Assembly (NCBI GenBank): GCA_030680175.1
Contig: JAUXWO010000070.1
Location: 28,896-92,895, forward strand
DNA from: Vicinamibacterales bacterium
GTDB taxonomy: Bacteria > Acidobacteriota > Vicinamibacteria > Vicinamibacterales > UBA2999
Length of the DNA stretch: 64,000 nucleotides
Direction: 5' to 3'
Positions 52,969 to 61,350 of the stretch are shown piece after piece. Below the pieces are notes generated by a model, which saw nothing but the letters and a program-made list of their open reading frames with translations, did not search any database and had not been told where the DNA came from. Each line of letters starts with the position of its first letter. Positions within the stretch are counted from its first letter, which is position 1. The translations under genes and the position numbers were made by a program.

Positions 52969-53645
52969 CACTGCAACTCCCTGAGCATCGCGCCCATGCG
53001 CTCGATTTCCATCCGCTGATCGGAATCCACGTCCGAGGCAAACGCGTAGATCTCGCCGTCCTGGCCGGCGCGCGGCGTCTTGAAGAGGGCCTCGACCATG
53101 ACGAGCGCCCCCATGTGGTGCTTGATCATGCCCTCGAGGAAGAGCCGGTCGAACTCGACGCCCCGGGCGGCCGCGAGCCGTGCCATCTCGTCCTGCGTCA
53201 GCATGCCCGGCATCAGCGTGGCGCCGTGCATGTGATGCGCGTGCGGGTTCGGCAGCGTCTGGCCGCGCGCGCGCAGCCAGCCCTGCATCATCCCGATCTC
53301 ATCCTCCTGCGAGATCTGGATGCGCTGCGAGAGCTTCCGCATGGCGTCGCTCGTGGTGCGCTCGTTGACGAGCGCGCTCATCTCGAGCGCCTGCTGGTGG
53401 TGGCCGATCATGCCCTGCATGAACTCGACGTCGGCCTCGGTGAACTGCACGCCCGACTGGTCGGTCGACTGGCTGGGCGTGATGGCCCGCGTATCCTGCC
53501 CGGGCGCGCCGGGTTGGACGAGCGGCGGCGGATCCTGCGGCGCCGGCGCAGGCGCGGGCGGCTGGGCCTGGGCGCCCGCCACGGCGGCGCCCAGGAGGCA
53601 CAGGGCGAGAAACAGGTGGGTCACGGTCATCCGTCCTTTCGTCAT
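52968..53645 (-). CDS. DUF305 domain protein, exported
   Basis: A 225-residue protein with a signal peptide (LFLALCLLGAAVAGAQAQ), a Pro-rich linker and a DUF305 ferritin-like helical bundle. Signatures are FMQGMIGHHQQALEMSALV, QISQEDEIGMMQGWL, NPHAHHMHGATLMPGMLT and FLEGMIKHHMGALVMVEALF; the paired HHxxA/HHMGA His and Met residues are typical metal-ligand candidates. DUF305 proteins are often linked to copper handling. It lies between two LVIVD paralogues, with one-base TGATG overlaps at both ends, and is thus translated together with them. Confidence 0.92.
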   Translation of the reverse strand: MTKGRMTVTHLFLALCLLGAAVAGAQAQPPAPAPAPQDPPPLVQPGAPGQDTRAITPSQSTDQSGVQFTEADVEFMQGMIGHHQQALEMSALVNERTTSDAMRKLSQRIQISQEDEIGMMQGWLRARGQTLPNPHAHHMHGATLMPGMLTQDEMARLAAARGVEFDRLFLEGMIKHHMGALVMVEALFKTPRAGQDGEIYAFASDVDSDQRMEIERMGAMLRELQ

Positions 53646-55540
53646 CACCGCAGGCGCGCGGTGCGCGCGGCGAGGTTCTCCGCCAGGGCGCGCAGGCGCA
53701 GCTGATCGCGGCCGCTCGCCGAGGCGGCGGCGCGCTCCATGTCGGCCGCGAGCGTGTCAACGTCCTTCAGGACTGCGGCGGCGTTCGCCTCCTGGCCCGT
53801 GCGCAGCTGGTCGAGCCGATCGAGCGCGGTGTTCACCGCCTCGGCGCGCGCCGCCGGCACGGCGTTGGCCCGCCGCAGCTGGTCGAGGTACGCCCGCGCC
53901 ACCTGCGACGTCGCCGGGTAGGTGATCCGCGGCTGCTCCTGCGCGTTGAACTCCGTCATGCGGATCTGCGACGCGGCGTCGATCTCGTTCTGCGTCAGGT
54001 GCGCGCTCGGCACCAGGCGGAAGATGTCCATCCCCCGCGCGATCTCCGAGCCGTAGATGTGGCCGTTGTACCAGTAGGTCGACCAGTAGCCGCCGGTGAT
54101 CAGGTGCTCGGCGTCGATCGGGCCGCGATCGAAGAACGCAACCTCGACCGGGTTGGCCGAGTCGGTGAAGTCGAACACCGACAGCCCGCCCTGATACCAG
54201 GCCTGCACCATCAGGTCACGGCCAGGCACCGGGATGATTGACCCGTTGTGCGCGACGCAGTTCTCCTGCTCGGTCTGCGGCGCCGGCAGCTTGAAGTAGC
54301 TCTTGAACACCAGCTTGCCGTCGACGATGTCGAAGATGGCGTTGGCGCCCCACTCCTTCGGGTCGGTCGCGCGGCAGCGCGGACGCGTGCCGCCGCCCCA
54401 CTCGTCGGTGAAGACGACCTTGGTGCCGTCGTTGTTGAACGTGGCCGAGTGCCAGTACGCGAAGCTCTTGTCGACGACCGCGTCGAGGCGCTTCGGGTGC
54501 ACGGGGTCCTTGATGTCGAGCAGGATGCCGTTGCCCGAGCACGCGCCGGCCGCGAGCCCCACTTCGGGGAACACGGTGATGTCGTGGCACTGGTTGGTCA
54601 TGCGCGAGCTCTGCGTGCCCGGCCCGTGATCGCCGCCCTGCCAGAGCCCCCCGACCCGCCCCGTCTCATCCGCGAAGATGCGCGGGCTGCTCACGATGCG
54701 CGCGGTCTCGGGCGCGGCGAGCGGCACCTCGATGACGTCGATGCTGAAGAGCGACGAGGAGGGATCCTCGGGGCCGGCCTCGTTGCAGCCCTCGAGCTCC
54801 TCGCCCGAGCGCGGGCTGCCGGTGCCCGAGTTGTAGACGTAGACCTTCGTGGTGTCGCGCGGGTTGGTCACGAGCGTGTGCGTGTGCGACCCGCGGCACG
54901 TCTGCACGGCCGCGATCTGCCGCGGACGCGCCACGTCGGTGATGTCGAAGATGCGGATGCCGCGGAAGCGCTCCGCGCTCACCGGCTCCGCCACGCCGCC
55001 GCCGCCGCAATCGACACGGCCGCGCGTCGCCTCGACCGACATGAAGAGCAGGTTGCCATGCACCGACACGTCGTTCTGACCGCCGGGACAGACGACCGAG
55101 GCGATCAGCCGCGGGCTGCGCGTGTTCTCGATGTCGTAGGCCGTGTAGCCGTGGAAGTTCCCGATGACCATCTGGTTGCCACGGAAGGCAAGGTCCGAGT
55201 TGGCGAAGTCGAGGCCGCCGCCGCGGGGCGGGGCCGGCGGCGCGCCGCTGGCCGCGGCCTTGGCGGCCGCTTCCTTGGCGGCCTCCGCCGCGGCCGCCGC
55301 CTCTTCTGGCGTGCGTTCAGGCGGCGAGGGCAGCCCGGCCGGGAGTTCGGGATCGAAGAATCCGTCGGGACGCGGCATCGAGGAGACGCGCTCCATGTTC
55401 CACGCGGCCTCGCCGGCATCGAACAGGCCCGCCTTCAGGCCGACGCGCGGATCCGGGCGTTCCTGCGCCACGCCCGCGACCACCACGGCCAGCCACACGA
55501 TGGCCGACATCCCCACCAACCGCTTCGTGACGGATCTCAT
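53645..55540 (-). CDS. Secreted LVIVD-repeat protein, copy 1
   Basis: A 631-residue secreted protein, first in the operon. It has a signal peptide (residues 1-27, ending AGVAQ), then the same blocks as copy 2: DIENTRSPRLIASVVCPGGQ, FRGIRIFDITDVARPRQIAA, CRGSHTHTLVTNPRDTTKVY and FTDEWGGGTRPRCRATDPKE. Cysteine positions are conserved between copies, suggesting disulfides. Differences concentrate in the Ala/Glu-rich N-terminal linker. The ATG at 55540 has AGGAGCAGCAGGAC upstream. The two copies probably arose by local duplication around the DUF305 gene, or by insertion of it between them. Confidence 0.88.
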   Translation of the reverse strand: MRSVTKRLVGMSAIVWLAVVVAGVAQERPDPRVGLKAGLFDAGEAAWNMERVSSMPRPDGFFDPELPAGLPSPPERTPEEAAAAAEAAKEAAAKAAASGAPPAPPRGGGLDFANSDLAFRGNQMVIGNFHGYTAYDIENTRSPRLIASVVCPGGQNDVSVHGNLLFMSVEATRGRVDCGGGGVAEPVSAERFRGIRIFDITDVARPRQIAAVQTCRGSHTHTLVTNPRDTTKVYVYNSGTGSPRSGEELEGCNEAGPEDPSSSLFSIDVIEVPLAAPETARIVSSPRIFADETGRVGGLWQGGDHGPGTQSSRMTNQCHDITVFPEVGLAAGACSGNGILLDIKDPVHPKRLDAVVDKSFAYWHSATFNNDGTKVVFTDEWGGGTRPRCRATDPKEWGANAIFDIVDGKLVFKSYFKLPAPQTEQENCVAHNGSIIPVPGRDLMVQAWYQGGLSVFDFTDSANPVEVAFFDRGPIDAEHLITGGYWSTYWYNGHIYGSEIARGMDIFRLVPSAHLTQNEIDAASQIRMTEFNAQEQPRITYPATSQVARAYLDQLRRANAVPAARAEAVNTALDRLDQLRTGQEANAAAVLKDVDTLAADMERAAASASGRDQLRLRALAENLAARTARLR

Positions 55541-55695
55541 GTCCTGCTGCTCCTTGACGATCCCACCGATCAGGCCCACGCCGGGGGCCGTGCCAAACCC
55601 CAAAAGAATACACGGGAGGCGAGGACAGGTCGAGCCGGTTCGGACGGGCGCGTGGTATCGTGGCCCGGTCTTTCGCCCGAAGGAGTTCGCGCCGT

Positions 55696-56817
55696 ATGAA
55701 GTCAGTCCGCCTCACCGCCCTGTCGCTCGTCCTGCTGCCCCTGCTGTTGACCGCCTGCAGCCAGCCGTCTGCCCCCGCGGACGCCCCGTCCACACCGGCC
55801 GCCGGCGCCACGCCGACGTTCGCCGTGGACCCGTCCTGGCCGAGGGAACTGCCGAACAACTGGATTCTCGGCGCCATCACCGGCGTCTTCGTCGACGCGC
55901 AGGATCACGTGTGGGTCACGCACCTGCCCGAGGTGCTGACGCCCGAGGAAACGTCGGCCGTCCAGGAGCCGCCGATCGGCACCTGCTGCGCGCCGGCGCC
56001 GATGGTGATCGAGTTCAACCCCCAGGGGGAGGTCGTCCAGGCGTGGGGCGACTGGCAGGACGCCCCCCGCTGGCCCCGGAACCCGCACGGGATCTTCGTC
56101 GATCACAACAACTTCGTCTGGATTGGCAGCTACCAGCACCACCGCGTGATGAAGTTCACGCGCGACGGCACGCTCGTCCTGACCATCGGGGAGTACGACA
56201 AGACGGCCGGCAGCAACGACGAGACGCTGCTCGGCGGCCCGGCCGGTATCTACGTGGAGCCCACCACCAACGAGGTGTTCATCGCCGACGGCTACCGCAA
56301 CCGCCGCGTCACCGTGCACGACGGGGAGACCGGCAAGTACCTCCGCCACTGGGGCGCCTACGGCGAGCCGCCGGTCGACGACTACGACTTCGGCGATCGC
56401 GACCCCGACGGCCCGCCGGCGCGCGCGTTCCAGACGGTGCACGGGCTGGCCGGCTCGCACGACGGGCTGATCTACGTGGCCGATCGCCGCGGCAACCGCA
56501 TCCAGGTGTTCAAGCAGGACGGGTCGTTCGTCGAGGAGCGGATCATCGCGCCGCGCACGCTCTCGTCAGGTTCGGCGTTCGTGATCGCGTTCTCGCCCGA
56601 CGAGGCGCAGGAGTGGCTGTACCTGGCCGACGGCACGAACCACAAGGTGTGGGTGCTGAAGCGCGAGGGGCTCGAGGTGGTCGGCGAGTTCGGGCGCGGC
56701 GGACGCCAGGTCGGCCAGTTCCTCCGCCCGCACGGCATGAGCGTCGACTCGCAGGGCGCCATCTACGTGGGCGAAGCGTCCACGGGCCGCCGGATCCAGA
56801 AGTTCACCCGGCAGTAG
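55696..56817 (+). CDS. NHL-repeat lipoprotein (6-bladed propeller)
   Basis: A 373-residue lipoprotein with leader LLPLLLTAC, a Ser/Ala/Pro linker and a six-bladed NHL propeller (PRNPHGIFVDHNNFVWIGSY, LGGPAGIYVEPTTNEVFIAD, RAFQTVHGLAGSHDGLIYVA, QFLRPHGMSVDSQGAIYVGE). A double-Cys TCCAPAP loop is unusual. It resembles the NHL protein at 32754-33719. AAGGAG precedes the ATG at 55696. It is divergent from the LVIVD operon, 155 bp apart, and may share its regulation. Confidence 0.85.
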   Translation: MKSVRLTALSLVLLPLLLTACSQPSAPADAPSTPAAGATPTFAVDPSWPRELPNNWILGAITGVFVDAQDHVWVTHLPEVLTPEETSAVQEPPIGTCCAPAPMVIEFNPQGEVVQAWGDWQDAPRWPRNPHGIFVDHNNFVWIGSYQHHRVMKFTRDGTLVLTIGEYDKTAGSNDETLLGGPAGIYVEPTTNEVFIADGYRNRRVTVHDGETGKYLRHWGAYGEPPVDDYDFGDRDPDGPPARAFQTVHGLAGSHDGLIYVADRRGNRIQVFKQDGSFVEERIIAPRTLSSGSAFVIAFSPDEAQEWLYLADGTNHKVWVLKREGLEVVGEFGRGGRQVGQFLRPHGMSVDSQGAIYVGEASTGRRIQKFTRQ

Positions 56818-56847
56818 GGGCTGTTCACGTACAAACACGGGGGCGGG

Positions 56848-56961
56848 AGGGGTCTGGCACCGTGACATCGATTTCGTGGCAGTTCCTGCCATGGCCTGTG
56901 GATGGCTGTGGACGGCCGCGCAATTAGTGCCACGAAATCGATGTCACGGTGCCAGACCCCT
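56848..56961. repeat. 114-bp inverted-repeat element (REP/MITE-like)
   Basis: Left and right arms of 34 bp are perfect inverted repeats, opening with AGGGGTCTGGCACCGTGACA. The 46-bp centre contains GCAGTTCCTGC and CCATGGCCTG. It sits between the convergent ends of the NHL lipoprotein and PQQ-propeller genes. Two solo left arms lie at 5131-5177 and 58608-58654. The shape and GGTCTGGCACC ends fit REPIN-type elements mobilised by a RAYT transposase; no transposase gene is in the window. Confidence 0.85.
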
Positions 56962-56995
56962 CCCCGGCCGGTTTCGCAACCGGATCCTTGGAGAG

Positions 56996-57055
56996 GCGTT
57001 CTTTCGTGCGTCTTCGTGGCCTTCTTCGTGACCTTCGTGTTTGTCCGTGGGCGCC
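56996..57055. repeat. CTTCGTG-type short repeat tract
   Basis: Five imperfect CTTCGTG-containing units (TTCGTGCG, CTTCGTGGC, CTTCGTGACC, CTTCGTGTT, CCGTGGG) end at the stop codon of the PQQ-propeller gene. Similar interspersed TCACGAAG strings occur in many environmental bacteria; their role is unknown. Confidence 0.6.
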
Positions 57056-58540
57056 TCACCGCACGCGCAGGTCGAAGACGGCCATCTCCGCCAGGTTCCG
57101 CACCAGCAACCGCCCATCGTCGATGACCGGGTGGTTCCAGGTCTTGCCGTTCAGCACCGGGAAGCGCGCGCGCTCGTCGTGGCGGTCGGGCGTCGCGCGC
57201 ACGAGCGCGAGGTCGCCGTCCTCGGTCAGCACGATGAGGTGGCCGCTCGCCAGCACGAGCTGTCCATGCCCGTAGCGCCCCGCCTTCCACCGCACCTCGC
57301 CCGTCTCAAGATCCAGGCACGTCAGAATCGTCTCGTCGAGGCCGTAGACATGGCCCTCGTGCACGAGCGAACTCGAGAAGCGGTTCTTCAGCCGGTTGTG
57401 CTTCCACACCTCGCGCGTCTCGAACCCGCCGCCCGCCGCCCGCACCTCGATGAGCGCCGCGCCCGTCCCATAGCCGGACGAGAGCAGGATGCGGTCGCGG
57501 CCGGCGAGCACGGGCTGTGACGCGTTGATGTCGTTCGGCGCCGGCCAGGGGTGGCTCCACCGCAGCGCCCCGGTCTCGGGCGTGAGCGCCGCGATCCGCG
57601 CGGCCGTGATGACCAGGATCTGCCGCTCGCCGGCGATCGTCGCGAGGAGCGGCGACGAATACGCCGCCTTGTCGTCGAGCGCCGACCAGCGCCGCACCCC
57701 GGTGTGGCGGTCGTACGCCACCACCGACCGCCCCCCGGGGCCGCCGGGATGCACGACGACGAGGTCGTCGAACACGAGCGGCGACGCCGCCATGCCCCAC
57801 GTGAGGTTGGACACGCCGTTGTCCTCGAGGATGTTCACGCGCCAGATCTGCGCGCCCGTCTCGGCATCGAGCGCGCGCAACTCGCCCTCGGCGCCAAGCG
57901 CGTAGAGGCGGCCGTCGACCCAGGTGGGCGTTGCGCGCGGGCCATCGCCGCCCATCCACTCCTTGAAGTCACCGTCCCAGGCATGGGTCCACAGCTCGAG
58001 CCCCGTGGCCACGTCGTACGCCGCCACCACCTCCTCGGTCCGCCGCTGCTCGATGGTGAACGCGCGCCCCTCCGCAACGGCAAACGATGCATACCCGCCG
58101 CCGATCGGCTGCTTCCAGAGCGGCGTCAGGCCCGCCGCCGGCCAGTCCGTGCGCACCGGCCCCTCCTGATAGTGGCCATCGCGCAACGGCCCGCGGAAGC
58201 CCGTCCAGTAGAGGCGCCGTGATGGTGTCGCCGGGCGCGAAGCCTCCGGCGCGGCTGGGGCCGGCTCGCCGACCGACACTGCGGCGGCCTCAGGGGATAC
58301 GCTCGCGGAAGGCAACGGTTCGGCCGCCGCGACCGGGTCCGGCGTCTCACGACGCTGGCTCTGTCGATGCGCCTCCACCGATTCGGCGAGCTGCGCGGCC
58401 GGCAGGCGCAGGGCCAGTCGCGGCGTCCCGGATCCGTCGAGCTGGACGCGGTAGCCCGCCACCCAGATCGCTCCCGCCGCGGCCGCCGCAAGCACCACGA
58501 CGACGCCGACGCCTGCCGCGACGAATTTCAGAATGCGCAT
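57056..58540 (-). CDS. Membrane-anchored PQQ-like beta-propeller protein
   Basis: A 494-residue protein: an uncleaved N-terminal helix (VAAGVGVVVVLAAAAAGAIW), a Pro/Ala/Glu-rich linker (to about residue 105) and a seven- or eight-bladed PQQ_2/3-type propeller (YDVATGLELWTHAWDGDFKE, DAETGAQIWRVNI, DRHTGVRRWSALDDKA, DLETGEVRWKAGRYGHG). It lacks the catalytic Asp/Glu residues of quinoprotein dehydrogenases, so it is more likely a BamB- or YxaL-like scaffold. Convergent with the NHL lipoprotein. Confidence 0.8.
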   Translation of the reverse strand: MRILKFVAAGVGVVVVLAAAAAGAIWVAGYRVQLDGSGTPRLALRLPAAQLAESVEAHRQSQRRETPDPVAAAEPLPSASVSPEAAAVSVGEPAPAAPEASRPATPSRRLYWTGFRGPLRDGHYQEGPVRTDWPAAGLTPLWKQPIGGGYASFAVAEGRAFTIEQRRTEEVVAAYDVATGLELWTHAWDGDFKEWMGGDGPRATPTWVDGRLYALGAEGELRALDAETGAQIWRVNILEDNGVSNLTWGMAASPLVFDDLVVVHPGGPGGRSVVAYDRHTGVRRWSALDDKAAYSSPLLATIAGERQILVITAARIAALTPETGALRWSHPWPAPNDINASQPVLAGRDRILLSSGYGTGAALIEVRAAGGGFETREVWKHNRLKNRFSSSLVHEGHVYGLDETILTCLDLETGEVRWKAGRYGHGQLVLASGHLIVLTEDGDLALVRATPDRHDERARFPVLNGKTWNHPVIDDGRLLVRNLAEMAVFDLRVR

Positions 58541-58607
58541 GAAGAGGTAATACGCACCGGTACCCGTCGCTGTTTCAAGCGCCTCATGGGAAGTCCGTTC
58601 ACCCCAG

Positions 58608-58654
58608 GGAGTGCAGGAACTGCACCGTTTTCGATGTCACGGTGCCAGACCCCT
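58608..58654 (-). repeat. Solo arm of the inverted-repeat element, overlapping the fbpB stop
   Basis: The same 47 bp as at 5131-5177 with a single difference. On the minus strand the arm start AGGGGTCTGGCACCGTGA encodes Arg-Gly-Leu-Ala-Pro-stop, which forms the C-terminus of the permease gene. Confidence 0.85.
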
Positions 58655-60292
58655 CGTGTGGCCGACACGCGCCAGGACGAGCACGGGGATGAGGCCGACG
58701 ATCACGATCAGCAGCGCGGCAATCGCCGCGTCCTCGTAGGTGCCGCGGATCGCCTCGCCATAGAGATGCGTGGCCAGGGTCTCGAACCCGATCGGCCGCA
58801 GGAGCAGCGTCGCCGGCAGTTCCTTCATGCAGTCGACGAAGACGAGCAGCGCCGCCGTCGCAAGCGCCGGGCGCATCAGCGGCAGGTGAATCCGCCGCAG
58901 CCGCTGCCCCGCCGTCTCCCCCATCGTCCTCGCCGCGTCATCGAGCGAGGGCGAGATGCGGCTGAAGCCGGATTCGATGCCGCCGGACGCCACGGCCATG
59001 AACCGCACGACGTAGGCGTAGAGCAGCGCCGCGCCCGAGCCGAGGAGCAGCAATCCGGTCGACACGCCGAAGACCCGGGTGGCGGCGGCATCGATCGCGT
59101 GGTCCAGCCCGGTCACGACGGGCAGCAGCCCAATCGCGAGGACGGTGCCTGGCACGGCGTAGCCGAGCGCCGCGATGCGGCCGCACACCTCCGGCCACCA
59201 GCCGCGGTTGAGTCGCGCGGCGTAGACCACGACCACGCCGAGCACCACCGTCACGACCGTGGCCGCGAGGGACCAGGCCACGGTGGCGGCGGCCTCCGTC
59301 ACGATGTTCGACGACAGGCCCGCGAACCGCAGGCGGACGATGGCGGCGTGCACGAGATAGGCCGACGGCACGAGGAAGCCCACGGCCACGGGGACGGCGC
59401 CGAGCGCGAACGCGGCGGCCCCCGCCGCCCCGCGCAAGCGGTACGGTGTCAACGGGCGCGGTTGCTGCGCGTCGTTCGCGTAGCGGCGCTGCCGCCGGGC
59501 CGCCCGTTCGAACACGACGAGCCCGACGATGATGACCAGCATGGCGAGCGCGATCTGCGCGGCGCCTGCCAGATCAGAGCGCGTGACCCACGTCGTGTAG
59601 ATCGACACGGTCAGGGTGCGTACCCCGAGGAACTCCGACGCGCCGATGTCGTTGAGCGCCTCCATCAGCGCGAGGCTGGCCCCCACGGCGACCGCCGGGC
59701 GCGCCAGCGGCAAGGCCACGCGCCAGAACAACGCCCGACGGCCGACCCCGAGCGTCCGCGCGACATCCATCAGGTTCGCCGCCTGCATCAGGAACATCGC
59801 GCGCGTCGTCAGGTAGACGTAGGGGTACAGCACGAAGCCGAGCAGGACGATGCAGCCCGTCATCGACCGGATATCGGGGAGACGGAAGTCGCGGGGGCTG
59901 TCGTAGCCCAGCAGCGCACGGAGTGCCGTCTGCAGCGGGCCAACGGGATGGAGGATGTCGAGGTACGCGTACGCGATGATGTAGGTCGGTACCGCGAGCG
60001 GGAGCAGCAACGCCCAGTCGAGCACGCGCCGCCCGCGGAAGTCGTAGGCGGTGACGAGCCACGCCGTTGTCGTCCCGAGCGCGACGGCGAGCAGGCCGAC
60101 CCCGGTCAGCAGGATCGCCGTGGTCCGGATGGCGGCCGGCAGGACGAAGTCGAGCAGGTGCGCCCAGTGGCCCGCCTCCCCGCGCGAGGCGGCCAGGGCC
60201 AGCGCCGCGAGGGGCGCGAGCACCGCGAGGGCGACGAGGCCGGCGCCGGCGCTCCATCCGTCGGGAGGCGCCAGGCGCCGTGCGGCAGGCAT
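58637..60292 (-). CDS. fbpB: Ferric iron ABC transporter, permease
   Basis: A 551-residue two-domain permease with about 12 helices, as in FbpB/SfuB. Each half has a permease EAA loop: MDVARTLGVGRRALFWRVALP in the first and LDDAARTMGETAGQRLRRIH in the second. The ATG at 60292 overlaps the fbpA stop (TAATG). The C-terminus GHTRGLAP is contributed by an inserted repeat arm, which supplies the stop codon; the original end may have been longer or shorter by a few residues. It imports Fe(III) released by the binding protein. Confidence 0.92.
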   Translation of the reverse strand: MPAARRLAPPDGWSAGAGLVALAVLAPLAALALAASRGEAGHWAHLLDFVLPAAIRTTAILLTGVGLLAVALGTTTAWLVTAYDFRGRRVLDWALLLPLAVPTYIIAYAYLDILHPVGPLQTALRALLGYDSPRDFRLPDIRSMTGCIVLLGFVLYPYVYLTTRAMFLMQAANLMDVARTLGVGRRALFWRVALPLARPAVAVGASLALMEALNDIGASEFLGVRTLTVSIYTTWVTRSDLAGAAQIALAMLVIIVGLVVFERAARRQRRYANDAQQPRPLTPYRLRGAAGAAAFALGAVPVAVGFLVPSAYLVHAAIVRLRFAGLSSNIVTEAAATVAWSLAATVVTVVLGVVVVYAARLNRGWWPEVCGRIAALGYAVPGTVLAIGLLPVVTGLDHAIDAAATRVFGVSTGLLLLGSGAALLYAYVVRFMAVASGGIESGFSRISPSLDDAARTMGETAGQRLRRIHLPLMRPALATAALLVFVDCMKELPATLLLRPIGFETLATHLYGEAIRGTYEDAAIAALLIVIVGLIPVLVLARVGHTRGLAP

Positions 60293-61320
60293 TATTCGTC
60301 CAGGCCGACCTTGTCGATGAGCCGGCTGGCGGCGGCGCGGTGGCGCGCGATCTCGGCCAGCGACAGCGTGTCGACCTTGAGCGTGCCGAGCGCGGCGATG
60401 ATCGGGTGGACGGCGGCGCCGGCCTTCACCGGGTACTCGAAGTTCGCCTCGGCGTAGATCTTCTGCGCCGCGTCGGACACGAGGTACTCCAGGAAGCGGA
60501 CGGCCGCGGCCCGGTTCGGGGCGTGACGGGCGACGGACGCGCCGGAGACGTTCACCTGCGTGCCGCCGCCCTCGAACGTCGGGAGGATCACCTTGATGGC
60601 CGCACCCCACTTCTGCTGGTCGGGCCCGCCGGCCCCGCTCCGCATCAGGCCGACGTAGTACGAGTTGGCGATCCCGATGTCGCAGATGCCGCCCATGATG
60701 TCGCGGGCGACATCGCGGTCCCCGCCGGTGGCCTTGCGCGCCAGGTTGGCCTTGAGGCCGCGCAGCCACGCCTCGGTGCGCGCTTCGCCGTGCCGCGCCA
60801 GGTAGGCGGCCACCAGCGCGGTGTTGTAGGGGTGCTGGCCCGAACGGATGCAGACCTTGCCCTTCCACTGCGGATCCGCGAGCTGCTCGTAGGTGAAGGC
60901 GCTGATGCCGAGATCCTTGTCCGCATAGAGCACGCGCGCGCGGAGCGACAGCGCGAACCAGTCGCCCTTGTCCCCGCGCAGGTGCGCGGGAATCGCCTGC
61001 GCCAGGGTGGACGACTGCACGGGCTGCGTCAGCCCGCGGTCGACGAGGAGGATCAGCTCGCCGAAGTCCACCGTCATCAGGATGTCGGCCGGCGACCGGG
61101 TCCCCTCGGCGGCCACGCGCTCGGCGAGGCCGTCACGGACGAAGATGCTGTTCACCTTCACGCCCGTCTCCTTGGTGAACGCGTCGATGAACGGCTGCAC
61201 CAGCCCCGGCTCGCGCGTGGTGTAGAGGTTCAGCTCCTGCGCCGCCGCGGGCGTGGCGAGGCAGACGGCCGCGGCGCACAGCACGGCACGCGAGAGGCGG
61301 GACGGGAACAGGGTGATCAT
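60292..61320 (-). CDS. fbpA: Ferric iron ABC transporter, substrate-binding protein
   Basis: A 342-residue periplasmic protein. A signal peptide (residues 1-28, ending PAAAQ) is followed by the FbpA/FutA-type core: LNLYTTREPGLVQPFIDAFT, SPADILMTVDFGELI, KGKVCIRSGQHPYNTALVAA and CDIGIANSYYVGLMRSGAGG. The adjacent Tyr pair in NSYYVG is the usual Fe(III) ligand set, supporting iron over other cargo. It lies second in the fbpC-fbpA-fbpB order. Its ATG is 30 nt after the fbpC stop. Confidence 0.93.
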   Translation of the reverse strand: MITLFPSRLSRAVLCAAAVCLATPAAAQELNLYTTREPGLVQPFIDAFTKETGVKVNSIFVRDGLAERVAAEGTRSPADILMTVDFGELILLVDRGLTQPVQSSTLAQAIPAHLRGDKGDWFALSLRARVLYADKDLGISAFTYEQLADPQWKGKVCIRSGQHPYNTALVAAYLARHGEARTEAWLRGLKANLARKATGGDRDVARDIMGGICDIGIANSYYVGLMRSGAGGPDQQKWGAAIKVILPTFEGGGTQVNVSGASVARHAPNRAAAVRFLEYLVSDAAQKIYAEANFEYPVKAGAAVHPIIAALGTLKVDTLSLAEIARHRAAASRLIDKVGLDE

Positions 61321-61350
61321 CGTTGGCTCCGTGACAGAGGCAGGTGACGG

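Noticed and set aside
56848..56961. Palindromic element as a simple terminator
   Set aside because: The arms are far too long and recur as solo copies elsewhere, including inside a coding region, so a repeat-element origin is more likely.
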